Below are positions 17,433 through 27,573 of a stretch of 64,000 nucleotides of DNA, piece after piece. The position numbers were made by a program, and so were the translations under genes. Position 1 is the first letter of the stretch. Each line of letters begins with the position of its first letter. Source of the DNA: an uncultured Eggerthella sp. (GTDB lineage Bacteria > Actinomycetota > Coriobacteriia > Coriobacteriales > Eggerthellaceae); assembly GCA_900542525.1 (NCBI GenBank), contig UQNZ01000003.1:62001-126000 (forward strand), in the 5' to 3' direction. A model generated the notes under the pieces. The model had not been told where the DNA came from. It searched no databases and saw only the letters and a program-made list of their open reading frames with translations.

Positions 17433-18377
17433 TTATCCGCGCTGTTCTTTGCGGGCGATCTCTTGTGCGAGCTGATCGAGGCGGCGTACGCGGTGGTTGA
17501 TCGCAGATTTTGATAGTGGTGGATCAGCAGCTTCACCAAGCTCTTTCAAGGTTGCATCAGGGTATGCGATGCGCAATTTGATGTATTCTTGAAGCGCTTG
17601 CGGAAGCGTTGCAAGGTCGCGATGTTCGAGCACATAGCGGATCGTCATGATCTGTTCGACCGAGGCAGCCGAAGCCTTCGCCTGGTTGGCAATCTCAGCG
17701 TTCACGCGACGGTTCACATCGTTGCGCACACTTTTCACCACCCGCTCGTTCTCCATCTTGAGCGCACTTTGATGAGCGCCAACAAGCGCCAAAAACGACG
17801 AAATAGCCGTGCCGCTCTTGAGGTAGATCAAGTAGCTGTTGCGCCGCTGAATAGCCCTTGCCTTGATACCGCGTTCCTTGAGCAATTTGACGATAGCATT
17901 CGCGGTCGCTTCGGTCTCAACCTTGAGTTCGAAATGGAAATCTCCACGTGGATTCGAGATGAACCCACTGCCCAAGAAGACGCCGCGCAAGTACGCCGCT
18001 GCGCAGCACTGCTTCGCGATGAGCGCCGGATCGATGCCGCGCTCAAGGCCATCTTCTCCAAGAATGCCGAGCTCCTTCAGCGTTTCATTGAGCCCCGGCT
18101 GCATCGGCACCTCGATGAGCCAGTTGGGTGTCTTATGGAGCACGCTGCGCCGCATGGTGAGGTCGGTCGTAAGGTGGTAGTTCTCGTGCAACGCCTTGAT
18201 GATGAAGCGCGCAACCACCGGCGAATCAGTTGCGATCTCAAGAGCATATCTCCCCTGCCCTTTCATGAGCAGCGTGCCCTCGATACGAATGAGCGCCGCG
18301 AGCGTAGCATTCTCACAATGCGAGCACCCTGGTGCAACGCGTGAAAGCTCTTCTTTGACCTCCGTGGTGAACGACAT
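17433..18377 (-). CDS. whiA: WhiA family DNA-binding protein
   Basis: Conserved Gram-positive regulator linked to cell division and, in Streptomyces, sporulation (314 residues). The N-terminal two-thirds is the LAGLIDADG-like fold, with CAAAYLRGVFLGSGFI. The C-terminal helix-turn-helix is around LGEAADPPLSKSAINHRVRRL. I start at the ATG at 18377 (MSFTTEVKEEL), four bases after the yvcK stop with GGAG upstream. It is the last gene of uvrC-rapZ-yvcK-whiA, an order well conserved in Actinobacteria. Confidence 0.96.
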   Translation of the reverse strand: MSFTTEVKEELSRVAPGCSHCENATLAALIRIEGTLLMKGQGRYALEIATDSPVVARFIIKALHENYHLTTDLTMRRSVLHKTPNWLIEVPMQPGLNETLKELGILGEDGLERGIDPALIAKQCCAAAYLRGVFLGSGFISNPRGDFHFELKVETEATANAIVKLLKERGIKARAIQRRNSYLIYLKSGTAISSFLALVGAHQSALKMENERVVKSVRNDVNRRVNAEIANQAKASAASVEQIMTIRYVLEHRDLATLPQALQEYIKLRIAYPDATLKELGEAADPPLSKSAINHRVRRLDQLAQEIARKEQRG

Positions 18378-18381
18378 GAGC

Positions 18382-19515
18382 CTATGCTCCACTCGAAGGC
18401 GCATTCAGCCTGAATACATCTGCGAACGCACGAGCGAGCGCTGGCGGATAGTGCCACGTTGGGCGTTGCGGATCGACCATATTACGCACGAGCACCACGG
18501 TGCCATCCTGCTGGATCTTCTGGATATCCTCATACGTTACTTCTACCGAGCGAATGTTCGCGGAAAGCGGCTTGCCTTCTCTATTTTCCTGATGAGCACT
18601 CGCAAGCGCTCCTGAACCAGCAATAGCCTCGAAGCTGTCTTGCAACGGCGGACGCGGCGCGATCTTGTCCGCGCTATGAATGAGCACGTAGTCGAGATTG
18701 CGCCCGATACCGTGGCGACGCAGTGCATCGACATGTTCGATGGCTGAAAGCCCCCAGGTCTCACCTTGCTGATCAGCAAGGCTGCATACGAAGATAGTTT
18801 TCGCTTTCGAGCGTTCGATCGCCTCAGGAATGCCAGGAACGAGCAAGTTCGGAATGATCGAAGTGAAGAGCGAACCAGGACCGAGCACGATGAAATCTGC
18901 ATCATAGATCGCCCGAATGGCCTCTACATAGGGCATCGGTTGACCAGTAGATTCGAGCCAAACGGTATCGAGCGCCGTTTCCGACTTGCAGGCAGTCGCC
19001 TGCCCGTGAAGCGTGCGCCCATCAAGCGTACGCGCATTGAGCACCACATTGTTGAGCGTGGAAGGGTAGACTCTGCCTTTGCTGCCAAGCAGCTTACCGC
19101 AAATCTTCACCGCCTCAGGAAAAGAGCCGGTTGCTTCTTCGAGTGCGGAGAGCATGAGATTGCCTAGTGTATGGTTGCGCGCGAATTCGAAGCGATACTT
19201 GAACGCTTTAGTGAAAGGATCGTCGGGGTTCTCTGCGAATGCAGCAAGGCATTTGCGGATATCACCTGGTGGGGTGACCTTTGCTTCGGCGCGCAGGATA
19301 CCTGTTGACCCGCCGTCATCCGCCATAGCCACCACCGCCGATGTTTGGATGCCCATCGAAAGCAACGTGCGGATCGAAACCGGCGCACCCGTGCCGCCAC
19401 CGATCACGACTGCCTTCAGGTCGTTATAGCCATGCGGGAATTGCGTATCGATGCGATCGATCGCTTGGAACATGAAGGTAAGCGTAGGCTCTTGTTTGAA
19501 AGCCTCGCTGCTCAT
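18382..19515 (-). CDS. yvcK: YvcK/GlmR family gluconeogenesis factor
   Basis: Member of the YvcK (GlmR)/CofD-like family (377 residues). YvcK proteins bind UDP-sugars and affect carbon flow into the cell wall. The nucleotide-binding loop VVIGGGTGAPVSIRTLL lies at about residues 36-52, and FIVLGPGSLFTSIIPNLL is the second signature. The start ATG overlaps the rapZ stop as ATGA, showing translational coupling. Confidence 0.95.
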   Translation of the reverse strand: MSSEAFKQEPTLTFMFQAIDRIDTQFPHGYNDLKAVVIGGGTGAPVSIRTLLSMGIQTSAVVAMADDGGSTGILRAEAKVTPPGDIRKCLAAFAENPDDPFTKAFKYRFEFARNHTLGNLMLSALEEATGSFPEAVKICGKLLGSKGRVYPSTLNNVVLNARTLDGRTLHGQATACKSETALDTVWLESTGQPMPYVEAIRAIYDADFIVLGPGSLFTSIIPNLLVPGIPEAIERSKAKTIFVCSLADQQGETWGLSAIEHVDALRRHGIGRNLDYVLIHSADKIAPRPPLQDSFEAIAGSGALASAHQENREGKPLSANIRSVEVTYEDIQKIQQDGTVVLVRNMVDPQRPTWHYPPALARAFADVFRLNAPSSGA

Positions 19516-20465
19516 TTGGTAGCTGCCTTTTCTGTATCAGCCAGCGCGATATCACGATGATAGACCGAAACGCTATAGTCTTCTTCTTTCAGGATCTTCG
19601 CAGTCTGTTCAGCAAGCACTACGCTGCGGTGCTGCCCACCCGTGCAGCCTACCGCAATGGCCAAATGGTGCTTTCCTTCCGCCACATATCCCGGCATCAC
19701 GCAATCGAGCAAACTTTTCCATGATGCCAAGAATGCCTCGGTTTCAGAATTGCAAAGCACGAAATCACGCACCGGCTCATCAAGGCCAGTAAGAACGCGC
19801 ATCTCTGGAATGTAGAACGGGTTCGGAAGAAAACGCACATCGATAACGATATCAGCATCGACCGGCGCACCATGCTTGAATCCGAAAGAGTAGACGACCA
19901 CATTCAGCCCTTCACGCTTGGTCTCGAGCGAATAGAGCTCGCGCAAGCGCTCACGCAGCACACGCGTAGAGATCTGGGAAGTATCGATATAGGAATGAGC
20001 GATCTTCGGCAGATCCTTATTGAGCTCGCGTTCGCGTTCGATCGCCTGACCAATGGTAAGGTTATTCTCCATGCTAAGCGGATGGAGGCGACGCGAAGCT
20101 TTATAGCGCGCGATAAGTGTTTCATCAGTAGAATCAAGGAAGACAAGACGATATCCGATGCCCGCTTCGTCGAGATTGGCCAATTCTTTAACAAGCTGGT
20201 TGTAATAGCTCTGCGTACGGATCGGACAAGCAATAGCGAGCTTGCGCAACCCTTCAGTCTGCCCAGGAATACTCGCAAGGCTCACGATACTCATGATGAG
20301 CTCAGGCGGAAGATTATCGATACAGAAGAATCCAAGATCCTCGAAAGCATGGACCGCTTCCGTGCGGCCTGCCCCGCTCATACCAGTGATGATGACAACG
20401 GTAGGTTCCACGCGTTCGCCTTGTTGCTCTTCAGTACTGTCCGCTTCAAATGCTTGTTCAGCCAT
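19512..20465 (-). CDS. rapZ: RNase adapter protein RapZ (YvcJ family)
   Basis: P-loop nucleotide-binding protein (317 residues). The Walker A motif is IITGMSGAGRTEA, and the C-terminal domain has the family signature VGCTGGQHRSVVLAE. In E. coli RapZ controls GlmS through small RNAs; in Gram-positives (YvcJ) the role is less clear. The ATG at 20465 is preferred: AAGGA lies eight bases upstream and it follows the uvrC stop by four bases. Confidence 0.95.
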   Translation of the reverse strand: MAEQAFEADSTEEQQGERVEPTVVIITGMSGAGRTEAVHAFEDLGFFCIDNLPPELIMSIVSLASIPGQTEGLRKLAIACPIRTQSYYNQLVKELANLDEAGIGYRLVFLDSTDETLIARYKASRRLHPLSMENNLTIGQAIERERELNKDLPKIAHSYIDTSQISTRVLRERLRELYSLETKREGLNVVVYSFGFKHGAPVDADIVIDVRFLPNPFYIPEMRVLTGLDEPVRDFVLCNSETEAFLASWKSLLDCVMPGYVAEGKHHLAIAVGCTGGQHRSVVLAEQTAKILKEEDYSVSVYHRDIALADTEKAATK

Positions 20466-20469
20466 AGGT

Positions 20470-22407
20470 CTAGTCCTTATCATCCGGAGATGTTTCTAGC
20501 GTAACAGTTCCATATTCTGCACGAAGCACCTCATAGAGGTCTTCTGCAACACTATCAGGAACAATTCTAGCAGCTTTTATGTCGTCCAAGCTTGCCTGCT
20601 TGAGGTTTGAGAACGAACCGAAATGCTTGAGGATCTGCTTCTTGCGCTTCGGACCGATCCCGGGCACTTCATCAAGAATGGAGGTTGTCATAGCCTTGCG
20701 ACGCAATTCGCGATGATAAGTGATAGCAAAACGGTGCGATTCATCGCGCACCTGCTTGAGCAGATACAGGCTTGGAGAACCACTCGGCAGCACAACTGGG
20801 CCGCTTTCCTGCCACGGAACGAAAAGTTCCTCATCGCGCTTAGCAAGGCCTGCGATGGGAATATCGGCAGCACCAAGCTCCTCAAGCTGCCTGAGCGCTG
20901 CTGTAAGCTGAGGCTTGCCGCCATCGACCACGATAAGGTCGGGCTTCTGAGCGAATCGTTCATCCTTCATCTTCTCGGCGTTATAGTGCCGCTCGAACAC
21001 CTCGCTCATCATGGCGAAATCGTTCGCTTCTTCGGTCTCGAGCCTGATCTTGAAACGACGATACTGACTCTTATCAGGCTTACCGTTCACGAATACCACC
21101 ATAGAAGCAACCGAATGCTTGCCATGAATGGTGGAGATATCAAAACACTCGATGCGCAAAGGCGGCCTATCGAGCGCAAGCGCACTCTCGAGCTGGAGCA
21201 AGGCTGCATTGATGCGTTCGTCATCATAGTTGCTCCGCGCTTTGTAGCGCATGAGCACATGGCGTGCGTTCGTGTTCGCCATCTGTAAGAGCGCCGAACG
21301 CTCCCCTCGCTTAGGCACGATGAAGTTCACCTTAGCACCATAGGGGCTCGCCAGCTTTTCCGTGAGCCATTCTTCGATGACCGTGCTGTCTTCAGGCAGC
21401 ATATCGAGAATGATCTCGTGCGGGATCGATGAGGTCTTGTCGTAATAGCGCAGGATGAACATACGCACGAGATCCTCGAAAGGAACGTCTTTACCCTTGT
21501 TGAAGATGAATTCGTTCGTATTGATAACCTTGCCACCACGCACGTTGATGAGCGAGATGCCTGCGATCGTTTCTTCGCGGTAGATGCCGATCACATCGGA
21601 ATCAAGATTGAGGGAAGAGACCGCGTGCTGCTTACTCTCAAGCGAATTGATCGTATCTATGCGACCTTTGATACGTGATGCCTGCTCAAAATCGAGCTCA
21701 GCAACGGCAGCTTGCATGCTCTCTTCGAGCTCATCGAGGAATTCCTTATGCTGACCAGAAAGAAAACGCGCCACGCGCTTTACGAGAAGTTGGTATTCCT
21801 CCGGATCGATCGCACCGCAACAAGCACCAGGACCAAGCCCTACATGCGCATCGAAGCACGGACGGTCGGAAAGCTCGAGCTCATCATACGAACAATTCTC
21901 AAGACGACGTGCAAGACGGCGCCATTCCGCGCATGAAGACGCACAAATAGGCACGATACGGCGCGTGATATCGACAAGATCGCGTGCCGCACGCGAATCA
22001 GTATACGGGCCAAAATAGCGCGTGTTGGGCTTATGGGCTTCACGCGTGTATTTGATAGCAGGAAACACATCGCCTGTGGTAAGCGCTATGAATGGATAGC
22101 TCTTATCGTCCTTGAAATCCGCATTGAAATACGGTGAATACTGCTGGATGAGATTCTTTTCGAGCACGAGTGATTCATGTTCGTTCTCGACCACGATATA
22201 TTCGAACGAATCAATCTGGGAAACGAGCAGTGGAATCTTCTCACGCGTATCTTGGAAATTCACATACTGGCGCATGCGAGCACGCAGCTGCTTTGCCTTG
22301 CCTACATAGATGACACGCCCTTTTTTGTCCTTCCAAAGATATACGCCAGGAAGCGCTGGCACAGCAGTAAGCTGACGTTTGATATCTTCGAGCTTCTGAT
22401 CATCCAT
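20470..22407 (-). CDS. uvrC: UvrABC system protein C
   Basis: Dual-incision nuclease of nucleotide excision repair (645 residues). The GIY-YIG domain is at the N-terminus (LPGVYLWKDKKGRVIYVGKA). The UVR domain that contacts UvrB is near residues 205-240. The RNase H-like second nuclease contains CFDISTIHG and DLIVVDGGKPQL. A helix-hairpin-helix pair is at the C-terminus (DEVPGIGPKRKKQIL). It is the first gene of the uvrC-rapZ-yvcK-whiA unit. Confidence 0.97.
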   Translation of the reverse strand: MDDQKLEDIKRQLTAVPALPGVYLWKDKKGRVIYVGKAKQLRARMRQYVNFQDTREKIPLLVSQIDSFEYIVVENEHESLVLEKNLIQQYSPYFNADFKDDKSYPFIALTTGDVFPAIKYTREAHKPNTRYFGPYTDSRAARDLVDITRRIVPICASSCAEWRRLARRLENCSYDELELSDRPCFDAHVGLGPGACCGAIDPEEYQLLVKRVARFLSGQHKEFLDELEESMQAAVAELDFEQASRIKGRIDTINSLESKQHAVSSLNLDSDVIGIYREETIAGISLINVRGGKVINTNEFIFNKGKDVPFEDLVRMFILRYYDKTSSIPHEIILDMLPEDSTVIEEWLTEKLASPYGAKVNFIVPKRGERSALLQMANTNARHVLMRYKARSNYDDERINAALLQLESALALDRPPLRIECFDISTIHGKHSVASMVVFVNGKPDKSQYRRFKIRLETEEANDFAMMSEVFERHYNAEKMKDERFAQKPDLIVVDGGKPQLTAALRQLEELGAADIPIAGLAKRDEELFVPWQESGPVVLPSGSPSLYLLKQVRDESHRFAITYHRELRRKAMTTSILDEVPGIGPKRKKQILKHFGSFSNLKQASLDDIKAARIVPDSVAEDLYEVLRAEYGTVTLETSPDDKD

Positions 22408-22452
22408 CTTCTTTATTCCCGAAACGAATCGTTAGAGGCAATGCAGCACTGC

Positions 22453-24486
22453 TTAGATATGGTCATCCAAATCGAGCATCATAAGAGAAACATTATCACG
22501 AAGCTTCTTCGCTTCAGCGCGTGAGATATTTCCTGAAGCATAGTAATCATCGATCACTTCCAACTCGATTTGGAGTGCCATACGCTGGATCGAATCGCTG
22601 TTAGCAGTAGCTTGCTCCACCACATGTTCGGCAGGTCCCGCATCGCTCTGCAAAGCTGCAAGCACGCGTTCATGAGCGATGAGCAGCTTCGCGACCACTT
22701 CGCTTGGATAATTCGGATTATCAACCAACGAATGAAGGTAGCTTATCGCTTCCTGTTCACAGATCATACGAACCTGATACTGCATCAGGTCCTCCTTCAC
22801 GGATTCATAATGAAGCAATGCGAAAAAACGGTTTTTCAGCTCGCGGAAGAATCGCACGATATCCATGAGCAGCATTTGAATCGACATGAAGTGCTGTTTG
22901 GTATGCGTGAGCAAATTCTTTTGATGAAGCAGTGTACGCAAATAGGCAAAACCCTCATAGGGATCAATATTGCGGGCTTCAATGTTTTCGATAAGCGCAT
23001 TGGCCTGATGATTGATCACCTGAATACGCAGCTGCGTTGAAGACGGTGGTTCAATATCGACCCAATCACGAATCGTTGCGATACGGTTGTTGTATGATGC
23101 GACCACGAACTTGGTTGCATTATCATTCTCTGGCGTCGCCTCTACGAGCAACCGTTCGATAACCGTACGCAATATCTCGATCCGCATGAGCAGATTATGC
23201 TCGCGTTCCTCTTCGTCTTCCTCAACATCCTTCGGCGCAAGCACAGGAAGCGCGAAGTTAGCCAAAAGCAAAGTGCAGAGAATAACCCCCGAAGCCAAGA
23301 AGATGATGAGCGAACGCTGCGGGAAGACTGATCCATCAGAGAGTAAGAACGGCATCGAGAAGATGATCGAGAGCGTGATCGCACCCTTTGGTCCACCGAC
23401 CGTGGTAACGAGCGCATTGAGGATCGTTTTCTTGTTGATCTTATCGCGCCGATTCGTATCGGGGTTCTTCGTAATGAGCGACATGGCGATCGCCCAAATC
23501 CAACGCAGGACCACGATGAGCACTGTTATGAGCAGAACATACCCAATAAGTGCGAAGTTGTTGATGTAAACATCGTTCCACGTCGATTGCGTGGCCATCG
23601 GAAGCTGCATGCCCAAGAGCACGAATACGATACCATTCAGGGTGAAGCCGATCACTTTCCATACGCTTGATAAGGCGATGTTGAGGCTTGAGCGATACGG
23701 CGAGATCTTCCGCGTGTTGTACATCGACCACAGAATACCGCAAGCAACGACCGCCAAGATGCCGCTGACACCGATGATCTCGGACACCAGGAATGTGACG
23801 AAGGGCATCGAAACTTCGAAGAGCACATGGAACGTTGTGGAATCAAGACCCAGATCACGCACCTTCGACGAGATGAACAGAAACAACAGTGCAAGAAAGA
23901 TACCGAACGCGATGCCGCCAACGAAACTCACCGCAAAAGAAGCGGTCGCATCCGCAAGCGAGAACGCGCCCGTAACCGCAGCAGCGATAGCGAACTGGAA
24001 CGAAACAACGCCCGAAGCGTCATTCAAGAGCGCTTCACCTTGCAGAATGGCTCCTTCACGTTTACCCAGCTGTGCCTCGTTGCGTAACGACTGAACAGCA
24101 ACCGCGTCCGTCGGACCGAGCGCAGCACCGAGCGCAAACGCAGCGGCGAGCGGGATAGAAGGGATGAGCCAATTCACCATGAAGCCAACACAAAGCGTGA
24201 TGATGAGCACGAGCCCGATCGCGAATGAGAGAATGGTCACCTTGTTATCCCATAAATTCTTCTTGTTCGAGTCTTTTGCATCACTGAAGAGCAAGGGTGC
24301 GATGAACAGCACCAAGAAGAGTTCTGGTTCTATATTGATCTCGATAGGAGAAACTGCCAAGAACGCGATGACAACGCCCAGGCCGATCTGAATGAGCGGT
24401 AGTGAGACCTTGGGAACGATCTGATCGAGGATTGAAGACAGAAGAACCGCTACTGCAAGCAGTAATATCAGTTCGAATGTTGCCAC
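22453..24486 (-). CDS. Na+/H+ antiporter, CPA1 family
   Basis: Membrane cation/proton antiporter of the NhaP/CPA1 type (677 residues). About 12 hydrophobic helices fill residues 1-410. The ion-binding signature is ALLNDASGVVSF (Asn-Asp pair) after GAALGPTDAVAVQSL. A long cytoplasmic region of about 260 residues, mostly helical and charged, follows and ends in MMLDLDDHI. The start is a GTG at 24486 with AAGGA upstream. Sodium or potassium preference cannot be told from sequence. Confidence 0.9.
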   Translation of the reverse strand: MATFELILLLAVAVLLSSILDQIVPKVSLPLIQIGLGVVIAFLAVSPIEINIEPELFLVLFIAPLLFSDAKDSNKKNLWDNKVTILSFAIGLVLIITLCVGFMVNWLIPSIPLAAAFALGAALGPTDAVAVQSLRNEAQLGKREGAILQGEALLNDASGVVSFQFAIAAAVTGAFSLADATASFAVSFVGGIAFGIFLALLFLFISSKVRDLGLDSTTFHVLFEVSMPFVTFLVSEIIGVSGILAVVACGILWSMYNTRKISPYRSSLNIALSSVWKVIGFTLNGIVFVLLGMQLPMATQSTWNDVYINNFALIGYVLLITVLIVVLRWIWAIAMSLITKNPDTNRRDKINKKTILNALVTTVGGPKGAITLSIIFSMPFLLSDGSVFPQRSLIIFLASGVILCTLLLANFALPVLAPKDVEEDEEEREHNLLMRIEILRTVIERLLVEATPENDNATKFVVASYNNRIATIRDWVDIEPPSSTQLRIQVINHQANALIENIEARNIDPYEGFAYLRTLLHQKNLLTHTKQHFMSIQMLLMDIVRFFRELKNRFFALLHYESVKEDLMQYQVRMICEQEAISYLHSLVDNPNYPSEVVAKLLIAHERVLAALQSDAGPAEHVVEQATANSDSIQRMALQIELEVIDDYYASGNISRAEAKKLRDNVSLMMLDLDDHI

Positions 24487-24595
24487 AGATCTATCCTTCG
24501 TTGTCTCGCTTGCTCTCTATACTAACGAAATACGCCACCGATTCGCCGGTTTAGTCCGTCCGCTGCGCAAGATTCACATCTTTTCTTATCTTTGC

Positions 24596-24623
24596 TTGCA
24601 TGTGAGGATTATTTCCATATAAT
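24596..24623 (+). promoter_or_regulatory. Candidate promoter of tRNA-His
   Basis: A perfect -10 TATAAT lies at 24618-24623, 16 bases after TTGCAT (24596-24601), which is a weak -35. The predicted start falls a few bases before the tRNA. Confidence 0.5.
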
Positions 24624-24638
24624 ATTCCCTGCGCATAT

Positions 24639-24716
24639 GGTGGGTGTGGCCTAGTTGGCTAAGGCGCCAGATTGTGGCTCTGGAGATCGAGGGTTCAAGT
24701 CCCTTCATCCACCCCA
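24639..24716 (+). tRNA. tRNA-His (GTG)
   Basis: Cloverleaf with the extra G at position -1 (24639) facing C73, the tRNA-His hallmark. The acceptor GTGGGTG pairs with CATCCAC, CCA is encoded, and the anticodon in ATTGTGGC is GTG. Confidence 0.96.
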
Positions 24717-24757
24717 GCGCGCTTTTTGAGCTTTTGTGAAGCTACCCTATTTTTTGC

Positions 24758-24786
24758 TTGTGCGACTTCGGTCAATAGCCTAAAAT
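24758..24786 (+). promoter_or_regulatory. Candidate promoter of tRNA-Lys
   Basis: The -10 TAAAAT at 24781-24786 lies 17 bases after TTGTGC at 24758-24763. The -35 match is only partial. Confidence 0.35.
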
Positions 24787-24818
24787 AGCAAAGCGCACAA
24801 ACGCATAACATACGAAAC

Positions 24819-24894
24819 GGATCGTTAGCTTAGTTGGTAGAGCAGGGGACTCTTAATCCCAAGGTCCGGGGTTCGAGTCCCCGACGATCCACCA
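24819..24894 (+). tRNA. tRNA-Lys (CTT)
   Basis: A 76-base cloverleaf with encoded CCA. The acceptor GGATCGT pairs with ACGATCC, the T arm contains GGTTCGAGTCC, and the anticodon loop CTCTTAA gives CTT. Confidence 0.97.
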
Positions 24895-24903
24895 TGAACT
24901 TTC

Positions 24904-24930
24904 AGGCTGGTCTCCCCCAGCCTTTTTTAT
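24904..24930 (+). terminator. Terminator after tRNA-Lys
   Basis: AGGCTGG pairs with CCAGCCT over a six-base loop, followed by TTTTTA. Confidence 0.85.
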
Positions 24931-25035
24931 TGCTGCTACTTTAATTCGTGCTCCAAGCACGATTCATTCGCTGCTCTTGATAAGTGATTTGCTTGCATCA
25001 AGAGCGTCCAGCAGAAAAACCCCTGATACGAAACG

Positions 25036-26229
25036 CTAGCTGCGCCAATATTCGAGCGCTCCATCCGTAGCCTCACGACGCTCAGCACGCGCACTATCAT
25101 GAAGGTACTCAAGATATGAGAGCGCGATCGCAAGTCTGCGAGAACGCAGAATAGGAGGCTGTTCCTCCCAACTTGGCAAATAGGAATAGTACTTCTGTGC
25201 AAGTTCGTTCACTGTAAGCGGAGCGTCTTCGAGCATGCTCTGCATCTTGCTGATCGGACGATCGTAACTTGCAATGATCTTTTCAAGAAACGCATTGATC
25301 TCGCCTGCGCCGATGAGTGGCTCCCGATGGCACATGAAGACACACTCAAGGTCGAGCGTTTTCAAGTAAGCAAGATTAGCCAAGAACTGTTGAAGCTGAC
25401 GAATATCAGGTGTGAACGACATAAGTCCCGGAGCGGTATCGAGCACGTGATCACCTGCAAAGAGAATGCGTTTCTCACGCTCGATCAAACATACATGAGT
25501 TGCTGTATGACCAGGAGTTTCGATCGCTTCAAAGCAGTAATCCCCCACTTCGATAACATCGCCATTCTTCACGAAAGTGATGCGATCATTATAGCCTTCG
25601 AAACGACCATTGCGCTCGAGCAATCGCTCGATATAGAAGAAGATCTCATCATCTCCGGCGCGCTCAATACCGCATTGAATAAGAAAATTACGTGTCTGAC
25701 CTTCATCGTAGGAAGGAAGCTCGCGCATATACACCCGTTGCGCGCCCTTATCAAGGCAATATTCGACATTGCCATCGTGATCATCATGAGAGTGTGTGAT
25801 GAACACCGCTGCATCTTCCCAAGCAGTGCCTGTGCACGCAAGCGCTTCATCGAGAAATTCGACACCGCACATATCGTACATGCCCACATCGACAAAGAGC
25901 GCCTTATTGCCAGGATCGATAACGGCAAATTCATCGATACGATCTGCAAAATAAAAATTATCGATCGCATAGCTCGAATGATAGATTCCCGGAAGATCTT
26001 CATGCAAAAGAAAATTTGTCACATGACTTACTTCAGGATAGACAACTAGATGCTTCTTTTCTGAACCATCCGCTGCTTGATAGGTAAAATTGCGCGCTTC
26101 AGCAGAATCGACTTTTCCGAGTGAATCAAGTGCATTAAAACCACTTTTGGTCGTGTTATCGATATGCAAACGCTCTTGCGCTTTACGCACGGATGTTTCT
26201 ACGGATCGTTCATTGCTCATCGTAGACAT
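25036..26229 (-). CDS. Metallo-beta-lactamase-fold hydrolase
   Basis: MBL-fold protein (397 residues). The metal-binding signature is THSHDDHDGN (H-x-H-x-D-H). Later ligands are in ETPGHTATH and LFAGDHVLD, matching the glyoxalase II/MBL hydrolase pattern. An extra helical C-terminal domain of about 100 residues follows the fold. Substrate unknown. The start could be 26229 or the in-frame ATG nine bases on, both near GAGGGAG. It is transcribed divergently from the lipid kinase at 26505, and the 275-base gap between them holds no evident gene. Confidence 0.85.
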   Translation of the reverse strand: MSTMSNERSVETSVRKAQERLHIDNTTKSGFNALDSLGKVDSAEARNFTYQAADGSEKKHLVVYPEVSHVTNFLLHEDLPGIYHSSYAIDNFYFADRIDEFAVIDPGNKALFVDVGMYDMCGVEFLDEALACTGTAWEDAAVFITHSHDDHDGNVEYCLDKGAQRVYMRELPSYDEGQTRNFLIQCGIERAGDDEIFFYIERLLERNGRFEGYNDRITFVKNGDVIEVGDYCFEAIETPGHTATHVCLIEREKRILFAGDHVLDTAPGLMSFTPDIRQLQQFLANLAYLKTLDLECVFMCHREPLIGAGEINAFLEKIIASYDRPISKMQSMLEDAPLTVNELAQKYYSYLPSWEEQPPILRSRRLAIALSYLEYLHDSARAERREATDGALEYWRS

Positions 26230-26504
26230 GCTCCCTCTAGGCTCGTGATACCTCTATCTTACTCTAAATATCGGCCCGCGATCCGCTCTCCACTTGCCAA
26301 CACATCTGATAGCGCTCACAGCACAAGCACACCATCAAAGAAGCGGACCATGTGCTACACAAGCAAAGAATAACAACGTGTCAATTCAGTTACCAATGCT
26401 CCTACGCTATTCAGCGCTTCATAAATCTTCTACCATTAGATTAAAAGCGCTCTACTCACAGCAACAAGACACAAGCGAAATACCTGCGCTGAAAGGATCT
26501 TCAC

Positions 26505-27437
26505 ATGTTCGGAAATACCTTGCTTATCGTTAATCCTCAAGCGCAAAGCGGGCGCGCACGTCACGCATACCAAGAAACTGCCGATCTGCTCAAGAGCATC
26601 ACCAATATTACCCGTGGCCACTATTTCGAGGTGATCGAAACCGCCCATCCACTCGATGCGGTCATCATCACGCATGAACTAGGTGAGAACTTCGACACGA
26701 TCTTCGCTCTCGGTGGAGATGGCCTCGTACATGAAGTAGTGAATGGCCTCATGCAGATCGAGGAAGAGAAGCGCCCCACGCTCGGCGTCTTCCCTGCGGG
26801 ACAGGGAAATGATTTTGCCCGAAGCCTCAACCTTCCGCTCAACCCACTTAAAATGCTCGGCAAGCTTGCCAACCTTGAGAAGAAAACCATCGACATCGGT
26901 AAGGTCAACGACACCTACTTCTGCGAGACGCTCTCGTTCGGTGTGGATGCTGCTATCGCGCTTGAGACGATGGAGCGCCGCAAGAGAACGAACAAAACAG
27001 GAACGATCCTCTATATCGAAAGCGGTTTCAATCAGATCAAGAACCATCTCAATGCCATCTCTGCTCAGATCACGATCGACGGAAAAGCTTACGATGATCT
27101 CACGTTCTACACGTTCGCTGTTCAGAACGGTCAAACGTATGGTGGTGGCTTCAAGATATGCCCGCAAACCAAGCTTGACGATGGCATGCTCGATATTTGC
27201 TATGCTGCTCCCCCACTCTCTAAACTCGCAGCAGTACGCCTGTTCATGAAGGCAAAAGATGGCAAACATATTCACGATCCCCATATCCACTTCCTTGCCG
27301 GAAAGGATATCAAGATCACCTTCAAGGATATCGTGTCGGCCCAGGTTGATGGAGAGCCGATTCCTGCTTACGAATACGATATCTCACTCATACCTGAAGC
27401 CCTTACGGTTCTTAAGCTTGAGGATGAGACAAGATAA
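26505..27437 (+). CDS. Diacylglycerol kinase/YegS-family lipid kinase (second copy)
   Basis: Lipid kinase of the DAGK catalytic family (310 residues). It starts with LLIVNPQAQSGRA, a strand-loop typical of the family, followed by ALGGDGLVHEVVNGL (GGDG motif) and VFPAGQGNDFARSL. The C-terminal beta sandwich ends with VDGEPIPAYEYD. GAAAGGA precedes the ATG at good spacing. It differs clearly from the copy at 4487, which has IPSGTAN-type loops, so the two probably have different substrates or roles. Confidence 0.88.
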   Translation: MFGNTLLIVNPQAQSGRARHAYQETADLLKSITNITRGHYFEVIETAHPLDAVIITHELGENFDTIFALGGDGLVHEVVNGLMQIEEEKRPTLGVFPAGQGNDFARSLNLPLNPLKMLGKLANLEKKTIDIGKVNDTYFCETLSFGVDAAIALETMERRKRTNKTGTILYIESGFNQIKNHLNAISAQITIDGKAYDDLTFYTFAVQNGQTYGGGFKICPQTKLDDGMLDICYAAPPLSKLAAVRLFMKAKDGKHIHDPHIHFLAGKDIKITFKDIVSAQVDGEPIPAYEYDISLIPEALTVLKLEDETR

Positions 27438-27477
27438 TTCTGCACGAAATAGCCAACTCAAAACCTTTCGAGCATGA

Positions 27478-27505
27478 ATAAAGCTCCCCAAATGGGGAGC
27501 TTTAT
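27478..27505. terminator. Bidirectional terminator between the lipid kinase and gdhA
   Basis: ATAAAGCTCCCC pairs perfectly with GGGGAGCTTTAT across an AAAT loop (12 base pairs). A- and T-rich flanks allow it to work for both converging genes. Confidence 0.85.
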
Positions 27506-27573
27506 TGCAGTTACGGTAGTTAAACTTGCGCATCACACGAACAAGACACGCGTGCTTGAAGCAAGACCAAGAG